From: J054 sp963850255
GTDB taxonomy: Bacteria > Pseudomonadota > Gammaproteobacteria > Steroidobacterales > GCA-2729495
Direction: 5' to 3'
Length of the DNA: 64,000 nucleotides
NCBI GenBank assembly: GCA_963850255.1
Contig: CAWKLL010000024.1
Span: forward strand, 124,001 to 188,000
Part shown: positions 44,644 through 54,760 of the stretch, one piece after another
How the letters are laid out: the number at the start of each line of letters is the position of its first letter
Numbering within the stretch: the first letter of the stretch is position 1
The notes under the pieces: model-generated
Databases searched by the model: none
What the model was told of the DNA's origin: nothing
Seen by the model: only the letters and a program-made list of their open reading frames with translations
Made by a program: the position numbers and the translations under genes

Positions 44644-44703
44644 GAATCCCGGGACGAACCGTTCTTTCTAATCTGATCGGGTATCAGTGTTAAAGGCCAG
44701 GCG

Positions 44704-45327
44704 ATGGATAATTCAGCAAAGTTCTGGGACAGGATTTCCACGCGCTATGCCAAGCGACCGGTTGCCGACGAAGCGGCCTATCAGAAGAAACTGGAAATTA
44801 CTCGTCAGTATCTTCAGCCCGATATGCAGGTACTGGAAATAGGCTGCGGCACCGGGTCCACGGCGATTACGCATGCGCCGTTTGTAAAGCACATTCAGGC
44901 TTTAGATGTTTCCCCGAAGATGCTGGAAATCGCCCGCGACAAGGCGCTTGCGGCAAATATAGACAATATTTCTTTTACGGTTGCCAGCGTCGATGAGTTC
45001 AGCGCAGATGACAGCAGCCTGGATATGGTTCTGGGACTGAGTATTCTGCACTTGCTGGATAACTGGCAGGACGTAGTCAGCCGGGTCTACGGAATGCTCA
45101 AGCCGGGCGGCCTGTTCATCTCCAGCACGGCCTGTATCGGCGATTCCATGAAGTTCATGAAATTTGTCCTACCGATTGGAAACTTCCTCGGCCTGATTCC
45201 CACAATCAAGGTGTTTACCACCGACGAACTGCTGCAAGCGCTGAGCACGCCAGGTTTTCAGATTGAACAGCAATGGCTGCCGGCAAAGAACAAGGCGGTT
45301 TTTATTGTCGCGAAGAAGCCCGGATAA
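44704..45327 (+). CDS. Class I SAM-dependent methyltransferase
   Basis: A 207-residue protein with motif I VLEIGCGTGSTAI, the acidic post-I strand (IQALDVSPKMLEIAR) and motif IV-like SLDMVLGLSILHLLD. The substrate is unknown. It begins 60 bp after the exported SDR gene; the short gap suggests possible co-transcription. Confidence 0.88.
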   Translation: MDNSAKFWDRISTRYAKRPVADEAAYQKKLEITRQYLQPDMQVLEIGCGTGSTAITHAPFVKHIQALDVSPKMLEIARDKALAANIDNISFTVASVDEFSADDSSLDMVLGLSILHLLDNWQDVVSRVYGMLKPGGLFISSTACIGDSMKFMKFVLPIGNFLGLIPTIKVFTTDELLQALSTPGFQIEQQWLPAKNKAVFIVAKKPG

Positions 45328-45424
45328 ATCGGCTCGCGGCAATCCGCCGGCACGCCGAACGCAATACGCCAATGTTCACGAAATACCGGCTTTATTTCAG
45401 CGCTGGCTAAGCCCGCTAGTCTGG

Positions 45425-46804
45425 CTAAGCTTCAGACGCGACATCGATCACCAGCCGCTGCAACTCGCCCTGCTCACGCTGCCTGAGGCGAATGAGCAGG
45501 AATGCCGCGACCACAAATAGCCCGGCAACCAGGCCCCACCAAAGCCCTACGGCCCCGTATTCCAGAACGAAACCCAGGAACAGGCTGGTAGGAATGCCGA
45601 AGCACCAGAAGCCGACAATACTGGCAAAAACCGGCACGCGCGTATCGCCCAGTCCACGCAACAAGCCGATGGATACCACCTGCAGGCCATCGAATACCTG
45701 GAATACGCCGGCGATGGGCAACAGTAATACGGTGAGCTGCAGCAAGCTGATGTCATTGGTATAGATAGCGGCAAGACTATCGGGTGCGGCGATAAACAAC
45801 GTCGCTGTGATGACCATGAAGCCAGCTCCCACCCAGAGCGCTGCGGCGGTAGCGCGGCGCACGGCCGCAGCATCGTTGCGGCCCACGGCGTTTCCAACAA
45901 TCACCGTGGCCGCCGCAGCTACGCCCAGGGGGATCATAAAGGTGAGTGAAGCGATATTGATGGCGATCTGATGGGCCGCCATCTGCAACACGCCCAACCA
46001 GCCCATCAGGAAAGCGACGGTGCTAAAAGCGCCTATCTCGAGCATCATCTGCAGACCAATGGGCAGGCCGATGCGCAGCATGCGCAGTAGCGGCTGCAGT
46101 TCCAGCGCTCTCGAATCGAGCGGATGCAGGTAGGGTTTCAGATAGCGCCAGCCGAACATCAGCATCAGCACCGCCATCACCGTTCGACTCACCGCAGTTG
46201 CCCAGGCCGAGCCGAGCACACCACCGGCGGGAAAGCCCAGCTCGCCGAAGATCCAGGCATAGTTCAGCACGGCGTTAAGGAGGTTTGCCAATATCATGGT
46301 CGAAACCACCGGCGCCGTTTTGCGCGCCGCCAGCAAGGTCTGCCGCAACACTATGAACACATAGAAGGGCCAGACTGCGGGTAGCGTGCGATAGATGTAG
46401 CCCGCCGCCACCGGAATGACTTCAGCCGGCTGACCGACCAGGGCCAGCAGCGGTTCTACCGCCAGCATAGGCAGCGAGACAGGGACCGTCAGCAACGCCG
46501 CCAGCACCAGGCCACGTTGCAAACCGCGCTTCACGGCGAGTTCGTCAGCGGCTCCGAGCGCCTGCGAAATGATGGGGTCGAGCGCCATCAGTACGCCCAT
46601 GCCGAAAATCGTGAAGGTGAACATGTAGATATTGGCGATGGCCACAGCGGCCAGCGCCACGGCCGACAAGCGACCGACCATGATGACGTCTACCACGCCC
46701 ATCAGCATCAGGCCCAACTGGACTACGACTATGGGCATCGCCAGCTTTAGCAGCTCGGCAAAATCGGCGCGGGTAGGGCTGTGGTTCTGGGCAGGGACAG
46801 TCAT
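45425..46804 (-). CDS. MATE-family efflux transporter (NorM-like)
   Basis: A 459-residue exporter with twelve hydrophobic segments. Family patterns are LGLMLMGVVDVIMVGRL in the first helix, AADELAVKRGLQRGLVLA, and the second-half repeat LGVAAAATVIVGNAVGRND. It exports cationic drugs in exchange for Na+ or H+. No partner regulator is adjacent. Confidence 0.93.
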   Translation of the reverse strand: MTVPAQNHSPTRADFAELLKLAMPIVVVQLGLMLMGVVDVIMVGRLSAVALAAVAIANIYMFTFTIFGMGVLMALDPIISQALGAADELAVKRGLQRGLVLAALLTVPVSLPMLAVEPLLALVGQPAEVIPVAAGYIYRTLPAVWPFYVFIVLRQTLLAARKTAPVVSTMILANLLNAVLNYAWIFGELGFPAGGVLGSAWATAVSRTVMAVLMLMFGWRYLKPYLHPLDSRALELQPLLRMLRIGLPIGLQMMLEIGAFSTVAFLMGWLGVLQMAAHQIAINIASLTFMIPLGVAAAATVIVGNAVGRNDAAAVRRATAAALWVGAGFMVITATLFIAAPDSLAAIYTNDISLLQLTVLLLPIAGVFQVFDGLQVVSIGLLRGLGDTRVPVFASIVGFWCFGIPTSLFLGFVLEYGAVGLWWGLVAGLFVVAAFLLIRLRQREQGELQRLVIDVASEA

Positions 46805-47073
46805 GGCGGCGGGCTCGGATCGGGCGCGCAGCCTACCCTAATCCGCCCGACAAATCTGCCCGGGCAGTGGCCCGGCCAGGGCCTGATCGATCCTTTGACC
46901 AGGGTTCCTCGAGTTTCCACGGCGGCAGGACGCCCCTCCCTGGCGGCTGAAATAGTTTCAGGCGCCAGGCGTCGAGGCAAGCCTACGAGCTGCCGCTGAT
47001 AAATTTCTTCCCACACGACTGGAATTCGGCTTGCTAGACTGTCTCAAAGCAGGCCATCTAGAAGCGCGCCCTG

Positions 47074-47244
47074 ATGAATTTTTTGGCCGGTGCAGTCTCT
47101 GGGCTTTTCTGCACCGTGGCGTTAGTCGGCGCGGTGGTTTTTTCTCCGGCGCCTTTCCGCGTGTTGCTTTTGCTGGTCACTAAATCGCCGATTCAATTTC
47201 CGCCGAACCGGCGGCTGGTAGTCACTATGTACCTGCGACAATGA
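47074..47244 (+). CDS. Small one-helix peptide coupled to a GNAT gene
   Basis: A 56-residue open frame, too short for most callers, ends with TGA overlapping the GNAT ATG by four bases (47241-47244), which suggests real translation. The first ~35 residues form a strong hydrophobic helix (FLAGAVSGLFCTVALVGAVVF, then RVLLLLV), followed by a basic tail (NRRLVVTMYLRQ). No family is recognised. The sequence 46805-47073 upstream holds no other gene. Confidence 0.4.
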   Translation: MNFLAGAVSGLFCTVALVGAVVFSPAPFRVLLLLVTKSPIQFPPNRRLVVTMYLRQ

Positions 47245-47687
47245 TCGAACCCGCCATGGAATCGGATCTGGAAGAGATCCGCAGGCTAATTGAACAGTCT
47301 GTAAGAACTAATGTAGTGAGGTCGGAGGACGAGGCGATTTTTCTCATTGATGATATTTTCTCCAGTCTTGATTGGTGGCAGCAACATCCCGACCGGGCCT
47401 TGCATCTGATGTGCCGCGATGACGAACGCATTCTTGGCGTGTTGCTGATCAAAGACTTCTGGAACCTGACAAATCTGTTCGTGCTGCCGGAACGCCAGGG
47501 TGAGGGGATTGGGCGCAATCTGATTAACGCGGGTATTGAGGCCTGCCGCGCACGTGGCAAGAGATCAAAGATCAGGCTTTACTCCTCAACAAATGCGCTT
47601 GGCTTCTACCTGAATATGGGATTCAAACAAACAGGACCGGGCATCGATCGGCCCGGCGGTTGCGTACCCTTCGAATATGTACTCTAG
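47241..47687 (+). CDS. GNAT-family N-acetyltransferase
   Basis: A 148-residue acetyl-CoA-dependent acetyltransferase with the binding loop VLPERQGEGIGRNLI followed by a helix and the YLNMGFKQTG end. Acceptor unknown. It overlaps the stop of a small upstream frame. Confidence 0.88.
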   Translation: MIEPAMESDLEEIRRLIEQSVRTNVVRSEDEAIFLIDDIFSSLDWWQQHPDRALHLMCRDDERILGVLLIKDFWNLTNLFVLPERQGEGIGRNLINAGIEACRARGKRSKIRLYSSTNALGFYLNMGFKQTGPGIDRPGGCVPFEYVL

Positions 47688-47765
47688 CCCGGACCGATGA
47701 CAGGCCAGGGCCAGCATTACGATCTTCTGCACGGAGAATATTTTCCATGATCGAGGTGACCATCT

Positions 47766-48206
47766 ATGAGTACGAATAAACCGAGTGACGGCATCAAACG
47801 CGAGGGCCATTGCCTGTGTGGCGCCGTGACCATTACGGCCGAGCATTCCGGCAACGATGTCGGCGCCTGTCATTGCCACATGTGCCGCCGCTGGGGAGGC
47901 GGCCCTTACCTGGAACTTAACTGCGGTTCTGAAGTCGTCATTGACGGAAATGAACATGTCACCGTATTTGATTCATCCGCATGGGCCGAACGAGGCTTCT
48001 GTGGAAAGTGCGGCAGCCATTTGTTCTATCGACTGAAAGATGCGGACGAATACATGGTGCCGGTTGGATTATTCGAGAATGACGCAGGCCTGGTACTTGA
48101 TCACCAGGTATTTGTCGACGAAAAACCGACCTACTACAGTTTTGCAAACAGCACGCTGGAAATGACCGGTGCAGAAGTATTTGCCAAGTTTGGCGCACCG
48201 GAATAG
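47766..48206 (+). CDS. GFA-family (glutathione-dependent formaldehyde-activating-like) zinc protein
   Basis: A 146-residue protein with the conserved GHCLCGAV, CHCHMCRR and CGKCGSHLF cysteine clusters that bind two zincs. The canonical member adds glutathione to formaldehyde; most homologues have unknown functions. Stand-alone, 79 bases after the GNAT gene. Confidence 0.9.
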   Translation: MSTNKPSDGIKREGHCLCGAVTITAEHSGNDVGACHCHMCRRWGGGPYLELNCGSEVVIDGNEHVTVFDSSAWAERGFCGKCGSHLFYRLKDADEYMVPVGLFENDAGLVLDHQVFVDEKPTYYSFANSTLEMTGAEVFAKFGAPE

Positions 48207-48256
48207 TGTCCGTGTGATGGTGGCTATGCCGTTGGTTTCCTGACGACGGGATAGCC

Positions 48257-48394
48257 GTGCAGGCTCAGAAAACCCTGCAAGCCAAGAAAATCGAAGTGGA
48301 TATTGCCGGTGAAGATGCCGAGATCGAAATCGCGCGCGCACGCGGCATCGGCGATAAGCTGCTGCGCTTCGCAAACTTAATTGCCAGCCACTAG
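48257..48394 (+). CDS. Short open frame, 45 aa, doubtful
   Basis: A GTG-initiated frame (VQAQKTLQAKKIEVDIAGED) encodes a charged helical peptide ending IGDKLLRFANLIASH. It could be a small gene or the tail of a lost gene. No ribosome-binding site of note. Confidence 0.25.
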   Translation: MQAQKTLQAKKIEVDIAGEDAEIEIARARGIGDKLLRFANLIASH

Positions 48395-48512
48395 ACAAAA
48401 ACATTGTTTGACATAATCGCCTGAAATTGATGGCTGTCGGGGAGTTGTGATATTTTTTGGTCAACTCTATTCAGAACTAACTAAAACAACGCAAAAAAAT
48501 TGAGGTCACAAC

Positions 48513-49310
48513 ATGTTCCCGATTGACGCAACCAGCCAGGAACACGCATCTGTTTTCTCCGCCCGACGGCTGGGAATTCTTGCTGCATTCAGCTTTCTAA
48601 TCATCGCCGCCTTGGCCATTTCACCCAGGGCCAACGCCGTTACGCTCAGTTTCAGTGGTTCTTCTGAATTTAGCGTGATAGACGACGAGTTTGGTGAAGA
48701 GATCGGCGCCCTGTTTCTAAGCATCGATGGTTCCTTCGACTACGACCCGACAGGCGCGGAAAACCCGTCTAACCCGGGTGAGTATGTCGGCGTGGCCAGT
48801 AATCCATCCGTGACCATAAGTCTTGACGGCATCGGGTTGATTGGCGGCAATTCCCCGGAGCAGGATGCACTGGTCGAGAACTACGCTTTAAACAATTTCG
48901 GGTTCTTAACTACCTTTGACTTTGTGAACGGCAACGGCGACCAGAACGATATTGGCGAGGCTTTCGTTTCGCCCAATGACTTGTTCTTTAACTTCCCGTC
49001 TAACCCGGGCAACAACACCCTGGCATTGCTCGAAGTGCTAAGCGTCTCGATTTCGCCCCTCGATCCGTTCAACCCCGCGACCCTGGCTGGCGCGACCCAG
49101 ACATTACTGGCTGCCCCGGATCCCAACGCAATACTCCTTGGGGTCAGTGTGAGCTACGCAGGACCGGTGCTGGATGGCGCACCCCTGGATAACGACCAAA
49201 GTCTGGATTTCGAGAACGTGGCCATCACTATTGTGCCGGTGCCTGCCGCCGTGTGGCTGTTTGGCTCGGGCCTCGCTTTGCTGGGCTGGGTGCGCCGCAG
49301 AAGCCTCTGA
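48513..49310 (+). CDS. PEP-CTERM secreted protein
   Basis: A 265-residue protein with an N-terminal hydrophobic signal (GILAAFSFLIIAALAISPRANA) and a C-terminal sorting tail: VPVPAAVWLFGSGLALLGW followed by RRR. Exosortase processing at the surface is expected. The body is Asn/Asp/Ser-rich beta sequence with no recognised domain. No exosortase gene lies in this window. It shares the tail type with the repeat protein at 38476-42332. Confidence 0.88.
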   Translation: MFPIDATSQEHASVFSARRLGILAAFSFLIIAALAISPRANAVTLSFSGSSEFSVIDDEFGEEIGALFLSIDGSFDYDPTGAENPSNPGEYVGVASNPSVTISLDGIGLIGGNSPEQDALVENYALNNFGFLTTFDFVNGNGDQNDIGEAFVSPNDLFFNFPSNPGNNTLALLEVLSVSISPLDPFNPATLAGATQTLLAAPDPNAILLGVSVSYAGPVLDGAPLDNDQSLDFENVAITIVPVPAAVWLFGSGLALLGWVRRRSL

Positions 49311-49332
49311 GCCCCGGAACTCTGCTAGTCTG

Positions 49333-49360
49333 AAACCCGGCCCGGTGCCGGGTTTTTTTT
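49333..49360 (+). terminator. Intrinsic terminator after the PEP-CTERM gene
   Basis: AACCCGGC (49334-49341) pairs with GCCGGGTT (49347-49354) around a CCGGT loop, followed by T residues to 49360. Confidence 0.9.
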
Positions 49361-49433
49361 GCAGCGAAATACGCCCGCAATGCCCCCTGATGCAGGCGCA
49401 TTTTCGCCCGTGGCCTGCCAGATGGAGGGTTCG

Positions 49434-49682
49434 ATGAAAAAACTGAAAAACGAAAAGGAACTGGTCAAAAAGGCCATCGCGATTGGCGTCGCCTACGGTG
49501 AAAAGCGCGGCGCGGTGGAATGGGAAGCCACGGATTCAGCCAACGACAAGCTGGAATATATCTACCGGCTATTGGTACACGACAAACTGATTCAGCCAAT
49601 GCCCGAAGAGCAGGTTTCGCAGGAAACTATCCGCCATCGCCTGGCGATCTGGGCGTCCAAGCAAAAATCTGACAATGTGTGA
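49434..49682 (+). CDS. Small DUF5062-like protein
   Basis: An 82-residue protein beginning KKLKNEKELVKKAIAIG and containing ATDSANDKLEYIYRLL and LLVHDKLIQP. It matches, from memory, the DUF5062 family found in gammaproteobacteria; function unknown. ATG 49434 follows a GGAGGG site; the frame is open 25 codons further upstream but overlaps the terminator. Confidence 0.7.
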   Translation: MKKLKNEKELVKKAIAIGVAYGEKRGAVEWEATDSANDKLEYIYRLLVHDKLIQPMPEEQVSQETIRHRLAIWASKQKSDNV

Positions 49683-49706
49683 AGCGACCTATAGAGGAAC
49701 GCACCG

Positions 49707-51320
49707 ATGAAGAAGTTGGCCATCAAGAATTGGCACGAACTGGAAGATCGCGTTCCGGCACACGCAATAGTCTCCGACGTTGACCTGGTCGTGGTGCGCT
49801 TCGACGAGTCCGTCAGTGTGCTCTACGGTCGGTGTGCCCATCGAGGCGCGCTAATGTCGGACGGCCACGTCGACGGGCCCAACCTGATTTGCGGCGTCCA
49901 CGGCTGGGACTACCGCCTGGATACAGGCGTAAGCCAGTACAAAAACACCGAGACCTTGCCAAAATTCAATGCCTGGCTGGATGACGGCCAGGTATTCGTC
50001 GACGAAGACGAGATCGCCGCCTGGGCGGATAGTCATCCTCAACCCTACAATCGTGATGCCTATCAAGGCGGGTACCAGGATCCGACAGGCACGGCTGACG
50101 AACCACACGTCAAGTTCATTCGGATGCTCGCCAATGACGGACTCAGCAAAGTAGGCCATCACGGTCCCGCCAGCGCGATGGGTGTGCCCAGAGACAGCTT
50201 GCCCAAGTGGGATGACCTGCAATTCGTTGTCGGCCAGCTGGCAAAACTGCCGCTACTTGACGATGAGCCGGTTGCAACCAAGCTCGTCATCGGACCGAAC
50301 GCAAAAAAACCCTTAGAGCTCGACATTCCGCTGTTCGTATCTGACATGAGTTTCGGCGCACTTTCAGAGGAGGCCAAGGTCGCTCTCTCTAAGGGCGCCG
50401 AACTCGCCGGTACCGGTATTTGCTCGGGCGAAGGCGGCATGCTCCCTGAAGAACAAAGTGCGAACAAGCGATACTTCTACGAATTGGCGTCGGCACGATT
50501 TGGCTTTTCGTGGGACAAAGTTCAAAAGACCCAGGCCTTTCACTTTAAAGGCGGTCAGGGCGCGAAGACCGGCACCGGCGGCCATCTGCCCGGCGAAAAG
50601 GTAAAGGGAAAGATCGCCGAGGTACGCGGACTAAAAGAAGGGCAAACCGCGATCTCTCCGCCACGCTTTCCCGACTGGACCGAAGTTAGCCAATACCGTG
50701 ATTTTGCCAGCGAAGTACGCGAGCGAACTGGCGGCATACCCGTCGGTTTCAAGTTGTCGGCTCAGCACATCGAAAAGGACATTGATGCGGCGCTGGAAGC
50801 CAGCGTTGACTACATCATCCTCGATGGGCGCGGCGGTGGAACGGGTGCCGCCCCGCTCATATTCCGGGACAACATATCTGTGCCGACTATTGCGGCGCTG
50901 GCGAGGGCACGAAGACACCTGGATTCGAGTGATGCAAAAGACATCACACTGATCATTACGGGTGGACTCAGGACGCCAGCCGACTTTGCGAAGGCTATGG
51001 CGCTGGGGGCTGACGGCATTGCCGTCTCCAATGCCGCCATTCAGGCCATCGGGTGCCTCGGCATGCGCGCCTGCCACACCAACAACTGTCCGGTCGGCAT
51101 TGCAACACAGAAGCAACATCTTCGTGACCGATTGCCCGTTGACCTTGCAGCCGAACGCCTGGCGCGATTCTTCGTGGCTGCCGTGGAGTTAATGCAGGTC
51201 ATGTGCCGTGCGACCGGCAACCGCGACCTCGGTGACATGTCAATCAACGACCTCACGACATTCAAGCGAGACATGGCGGATCTCACCGGAGTCGCCTATG
51301 GCGGTGTCTCAGCACGGTAG
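49707..51320 (+). CDS. FMN-binding glutamate synthase-like protein with N-terminal Rieske domain
   Basis: A 537-residue fusion. Residues about 1-105 form a Rieske [2Fe-2S] domain with the CAHRG and CGVHGWDY ligands. The rest is the FMN-binding (beta/alpha)8 barrel of glutamate synthase (SDMSFGALSEEAKVALSKGAE, GEGGMLPEEQ, and FKLSAQHIEKDID). The Cys-rich CHTNNCPVGIATQ segment matches GltB-type [3Fe-4S] binding. It may use ammonia or an unusual substrate. RBS AGAGGAA lies before the ATG. Confidence 0.88.
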   Translation: MKKLAIKNWHELEDRVPAHAIVSDVDLVVVRFDESVSVLYGRCAHRGALMSDGHVDGPNLICGVHGWDYRLDTGVSQYKNTETLPKFNAWLDDGQVFVDEDEIAAWADSHPQPYNRDAYQGGYQDPTGTADEPHVKFIRMLANDGLSKVGHHGPASAMGVPRDSLPKWDDLQFVVGQLAKLPLLDDEPVATKLVIGPNAKKPLELDIPLFVSDMSFGALSEEAKVALSKGAELAGTGICSGEGGMLPEEQSANKRYFYELASARFGFSWDKVQKTQAFHFKGGQGAKTGTGGHLPGEKVKGKIAEVRGLKEGQTAISPPRFPDWTEVSQYRDFASEVRERTGGIPVGFKLSAQHIEKDIDAALEASVDYIILDGRGGGTGAAPLIFRDNISVPTIAALARARRHLDSSDAKDITLIITGGLRTPADFAKAMALGADGIAVSNAAIQAIGCLGMRACHTNNCPVGIATQKQHLRDRLPVDLAAERLARFFVAAVELMQVMCRATGNRDLGDMSINDLTTFKRDMADLTGVAYGGVSAR

Positions 51321-51327
51321 GACTGTT

Positions 51328-51450
51328 ATGGCCGACAAAAACCAAAAGCTCGAGAGGCGCCGTGTTTCCGGTATCGATGTATTGCCCGAAGGTGCCGTAA
51401 AGACAGTGACTACAGGCATTCACTGCATCCGGACGACGGTTAGCTGGCAG
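51328..51450 (+). pseudogene. Truncated start of a Rieske/TPP-enzyme-type gene
   Basis: A frame starting at ATG 51328 reads ADKNQKLERRRVSGIDVLP then EGAVKTVTTGIHCIRTTVS, which resembles the N-terminus of Rieske-type proteins that often follow this glutamate synthase family (background knowledge). It then degenerates; the true start of a longer gene seems to have been cut off. The glmS gene lies immediately after on the other strand. Confidence 0.5.
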
Positions 51451-51455
51451 AAACG

Positions 51456-53289
51456 TTACTCGACGGTGACGGACTTGGCCAGGTTGCGCGGCTGATCAAC
51501 GTCGGTGCCTTTCAGTACCGCCACGTGATACGAGAGTAGCTGCAGGGGAATCGTATAGACCGCCGGGGCCTGGAAATAGGTCACGTGGCGGGGCATATGA
51601 ATCACCGTCACGCCATCGCTGGACTCCATACCGGCATCGGGATCGGCAAACACAATCAGTTCACCACCGCGGGCACGCACTTCCATCAGGTTGGACTTGA
51701 GTTTTTCCAGCAGGTCGTTGTTCGGCATCACCGCGATCACCGGCATTTCGGCATCCACCAGCGCCAGCGGGCCGTGCTTGAGTTCACCAGCCGGCATAGG
51801 CCTCGGCGTGAATGTAGGAAATTTCCTTGAGCTTGAGCGCACCTTCCATGGCCACCGGATGCAATACACCGCGGCCCAGGAACAAAGCATGGTGTTTCTC
51901 GGCGAAGCGTTCGGCCAGCTCGCGCATCTCGGCGTCGAGATCCAGCGCGCTCTCGATCAGGCCGGGAATTTCTACCAGGCGTTTGACCAGGCCGCGTTCG
52001 CGCTCTTCTTCCATGCCGTGGTTCTTGCCCAGGGCAATGACCAGCATGCTAAGGGCGGTAAGCTGGGTGGTGAATGCCTTGGTGGAAGCCACGCCGATTT
52101 CCGGTCCGGCGCGGGTCAGCATGACCAGTTCCGACTCCCGCACCAGCGAGCTTTCCGGCACATTACAAATGGCCAGCGTTGACAGATAGCCGGCCTTGCT
52201 GGCCAGCCGCAGGGCCGCCAGGGTATCGGCAGTTTCGCCCGACTGGGAAATGGTTACCAGCAGCGTATCGGCCTGCACGACGGGATCGCGATAGCGGTAT
52301 TCACTGGCAATATCGACGCTGCAGGGTATTCGGCAAATCTGTTCGATCAGGTAACTGGCCACGGTTCCCGCGTGGTAACTGGTGCCGCAGGCGACGATTT
52401 GTACGGCACGCACTTTGGAGAACACGGCCGATGCCGTCGGACCGAAGGCCGCATCCAGCAAGCGACCATTGGCAATGCGTTCTTCCAGGGTCTGGGCCAC
52501 AGCGCGCGGCTGTTCGTGAATTTCCTTGAGCATGAAGTGCCGGTAGCCGGCCTTGTCTGCCGCATCGGCGGACAGTTCACTTTCCGTCTCGGGACGCACC
52601 ACAAGATCGCCGTTGGCATCGTGTATTTCAACGCTGTTGGCCGACAGCTCGGCTACATCGCCTTCTTCCAGAAAAATAAAGCGACGGGTGACCGGCAACA
52701 GCGCGGCAACGTCTGAAGCCACAAAATTTTCGCCGATGCCGGTGCCGATCACTACCGGACAGCCGGCGCGGGCCAGCATCAGCCGGTCGGGGTCATCAGC
52801 CGACATGACCACCAGCGCATAGGCGCCGTCCAGGTCAGCAACCGTGGCGCGCACGGCGGCGGGCAGATCTTTGCCGGCAGCCAGATGGCTGTGAATGCGA
52901 TGCACGATGACTTCCGTGTCGGTGTCCGTCTCAAACGTATAACCGTCAGCCTCAAGCTCGGCGCGCAGTCGCTCGTGATTCTCAATAATGCCGTTGTGCA
53001 CGATGGCCAAACGGTCACCGGATACATGCGGATGGGCATTGTCCTCGCTGGGTATGCCGTGGGTAGCCCAGCGCGTGTGGGCAATGCCGATGCCACCGCG
53101 TATGGGTGATTCCTGCAGTGCGTTGTCAAGCTCGACCACCTTGCCCAGCCGTCGGCAGCGCTGGAGCTGACCGGCATCCACGGTGGCCACGCCGGCCGAG
53201 TCGTAGCCGCGATATTCCAACCGCCGCAGGCCTTCTACAAGCACCGGCACGACGTTGCGTTCAGCAACTGCTCCGACAATTCCGCACAT
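51456..53289 (-). CDS. glmS: Glucosamine-6-phosphate synthase (one frameshift)
   Basis: Makes glucosamine-6-phosphate from fructose-6-phosphate and glutamine, feeding peptidoglycan and LPS. The N-terminal nucleophile is CGIVGAVA after Met removal. The isomerase SIS domains follow (CGTSYHAG, SQSGETADT), and the C-terminus ends LAKSVTVE. A one-base insertion near 51790 shifts the frame between YIHAEAY and GELKHGP; the intact C-terminus follows in the next frame. As glmS is essential in most bacteria, the shift is likely an error. It is at the end of the glmU-glmS unit. Confidence 0.92.
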
Positions 53290-53395
53290 TGTTATAAGAC
53301 CCTGTGTTCCGGCCGGGCTGAAACCCGGACACTATCATCCTTTATTCTCGCAAAGCGCTAGTCGGCTTGCCGGGACACGCCTCGCAAAATGCCCG

Positions 53396-54760
53396 CTACT
53401 TTTTCTTAACCGGTCGCTGCCAGTCCGGCACGCTGAACTGCTTACTGCGTGCCAGGGTGAGTTGCTGCGGCGGCGCCGCCTTGCTGATGGTAGAACCGGC
53501 GCCGATGGTCGCGCCAGCGCCAATTTCCACCGGCGCAACCAGCTGGACCCCGGAGCCGATAAAAGCACCGTCGCCGATCACGGTCTGATGTTTGTAGGCC
53601 CCGTCATAATTACAGGTAATGGTTCCGGCACCGACGTTGACAGCGTCGCCGATCAAGGTATCGCCGACATAACTAAGGTGATTGACCTTGCTGCCCTTGC
53701 CAACGCGGCTTTTCTTGAGTTCGACAAAGTTGCCAAGCTTGGCGCGCTCAGCCAGTTCCACGCCGGGCCGCAGACGCGCATAGGGACCGACTTCACAGCC
53801 AGTACCCATGTGGGCTTCTTCAATGACGCAATTGGGATGGATGCGGGTACCGGCACCAATAGTCGAATCGCGAATAACGCAATTCGGCCCGATCTGCACA
53901 CCGTCCGCCAGTTCTACATCGCCGAAGAACACGGCATTAACGTCGATAAACACATCACGACCACAGGTCAGTCTGCCGCGCACGTCGATGCGGGCAGGGT
54001 CCGCCAGGGTTACGCCGGCATCAAACAATTCGTCAGCGACGCGGACACGAAACAAAGTCTCGGCGGCAGCGAGTTGACGTTTGTCGTTAATACCGAGCAC
54101 TTCGTCCGCTTGCGGGGCCTGCACGCTGGCCACGGCATGTCCGCCCTGCACGGCCAGCGCGACGATATCAGTCAGGTAAAACTCGCCCTGACTATTGTTG
54201 GCCTGCACCTGGCCGAGCAGTTCACTCAGCAGGCCGGCCGGGCACACCATCAGCCCGGTATTGATTTCCTGTACTTGACGTTGCGCGTCGGTGGCATCGC
54301 GCTCTTCAACGATACCGGTCATGGCGCCGTCGGCATCGCGCAGAATGCGGCCATAACCCTGGGGATCGTCCAGATGCGCGGTCAGCAGGGCGAGCTGCTG
54401 ACCATCCCCGGCGGCCAGTAGCCGGCGCAACAGGTCGGCTCGCACCAGCGGCACATCGCCGCACAATACCAGCACTGCGTGGTCATCGGGAATATTCGGC
54501 AGCGCCTGTTGAACGGCATGTCCGGTACCCAGCTGCTCGGCCTGCTCGGCCCATTGCAGCGGCCAGTCAGCAAACTGCGCGCGCACGCTGTCGCCGCCGT
54601 GACCATAGACCACGTGAATCGCCTGCGGTTCCAGGCTGCCGGCCGCGTCCAGTACGCGTGCCAGAAGCGCGCGGCCAGACAGGGGTTGCAGGACCTTGGG
54701 CAGGGCCGAGCGCATGCGCTTGCCCTCGCCCGCAGCCAGGATGATGACGCTGAAATTCAT
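53396..54760 (-). CDS. glmU: Bifunctional GlmU uridyltransferase/acetyltransferase
   Basis: A 454-residue enzyme making UDP-GlcNAc: the N-terminal nucleotidyltransferase domain (VIILAAGEGKRMRSALPK) and a C-terminal left-handed beta-helix acetyltransferase with hexapeptide repeats (IGDGAFIGSGVQLVAPVEIG). Start ATG 54760; the frame extends 43 codons upstream without family character. The C-terminal RPVKKK tail is basic, as usual. About 150 bp separate it from atpC. Confidence 0.94.
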   Translation of the reverse strand: MNFSVIILAAGEGKRMRSALPKVLQPLSGRALLARVLDAAGSLEPQAIHVVYGHGGDSVRAQFADWPLQWAEQAEQLGTGHAVQQALPNIPDDHAVLVLCGDVPLVRADLLRRLLAAGDGQQLALLTAHLDDPQGYGRILRDADGAMTGIVEERDATDAQRQVQEINTGLMVCPAGLLSELLGQVQANNSQGEFYLTDIVALAVQGGHAVASVQAPQADEVLGINDKRQLAAAETLFRVRVADELFDAGVTLADPARIDVRGRLTCGRDVFIDVNAVFFGDVELADGVQIGPNCVIRDSTIGAGTRIHPNCVIEEAHMGTGCEVGPYARLRPGVELAERAKLGNFVELKKSRVGKGSKVNHLSYVGDTLIGDAVNVGAGTITCNYDGAYKHQTVIGDGAFIGSGVQLVAPVEIGAGATIGAGSTISKAAPPQQLTLARSKQFSVPDWQRPVKKK

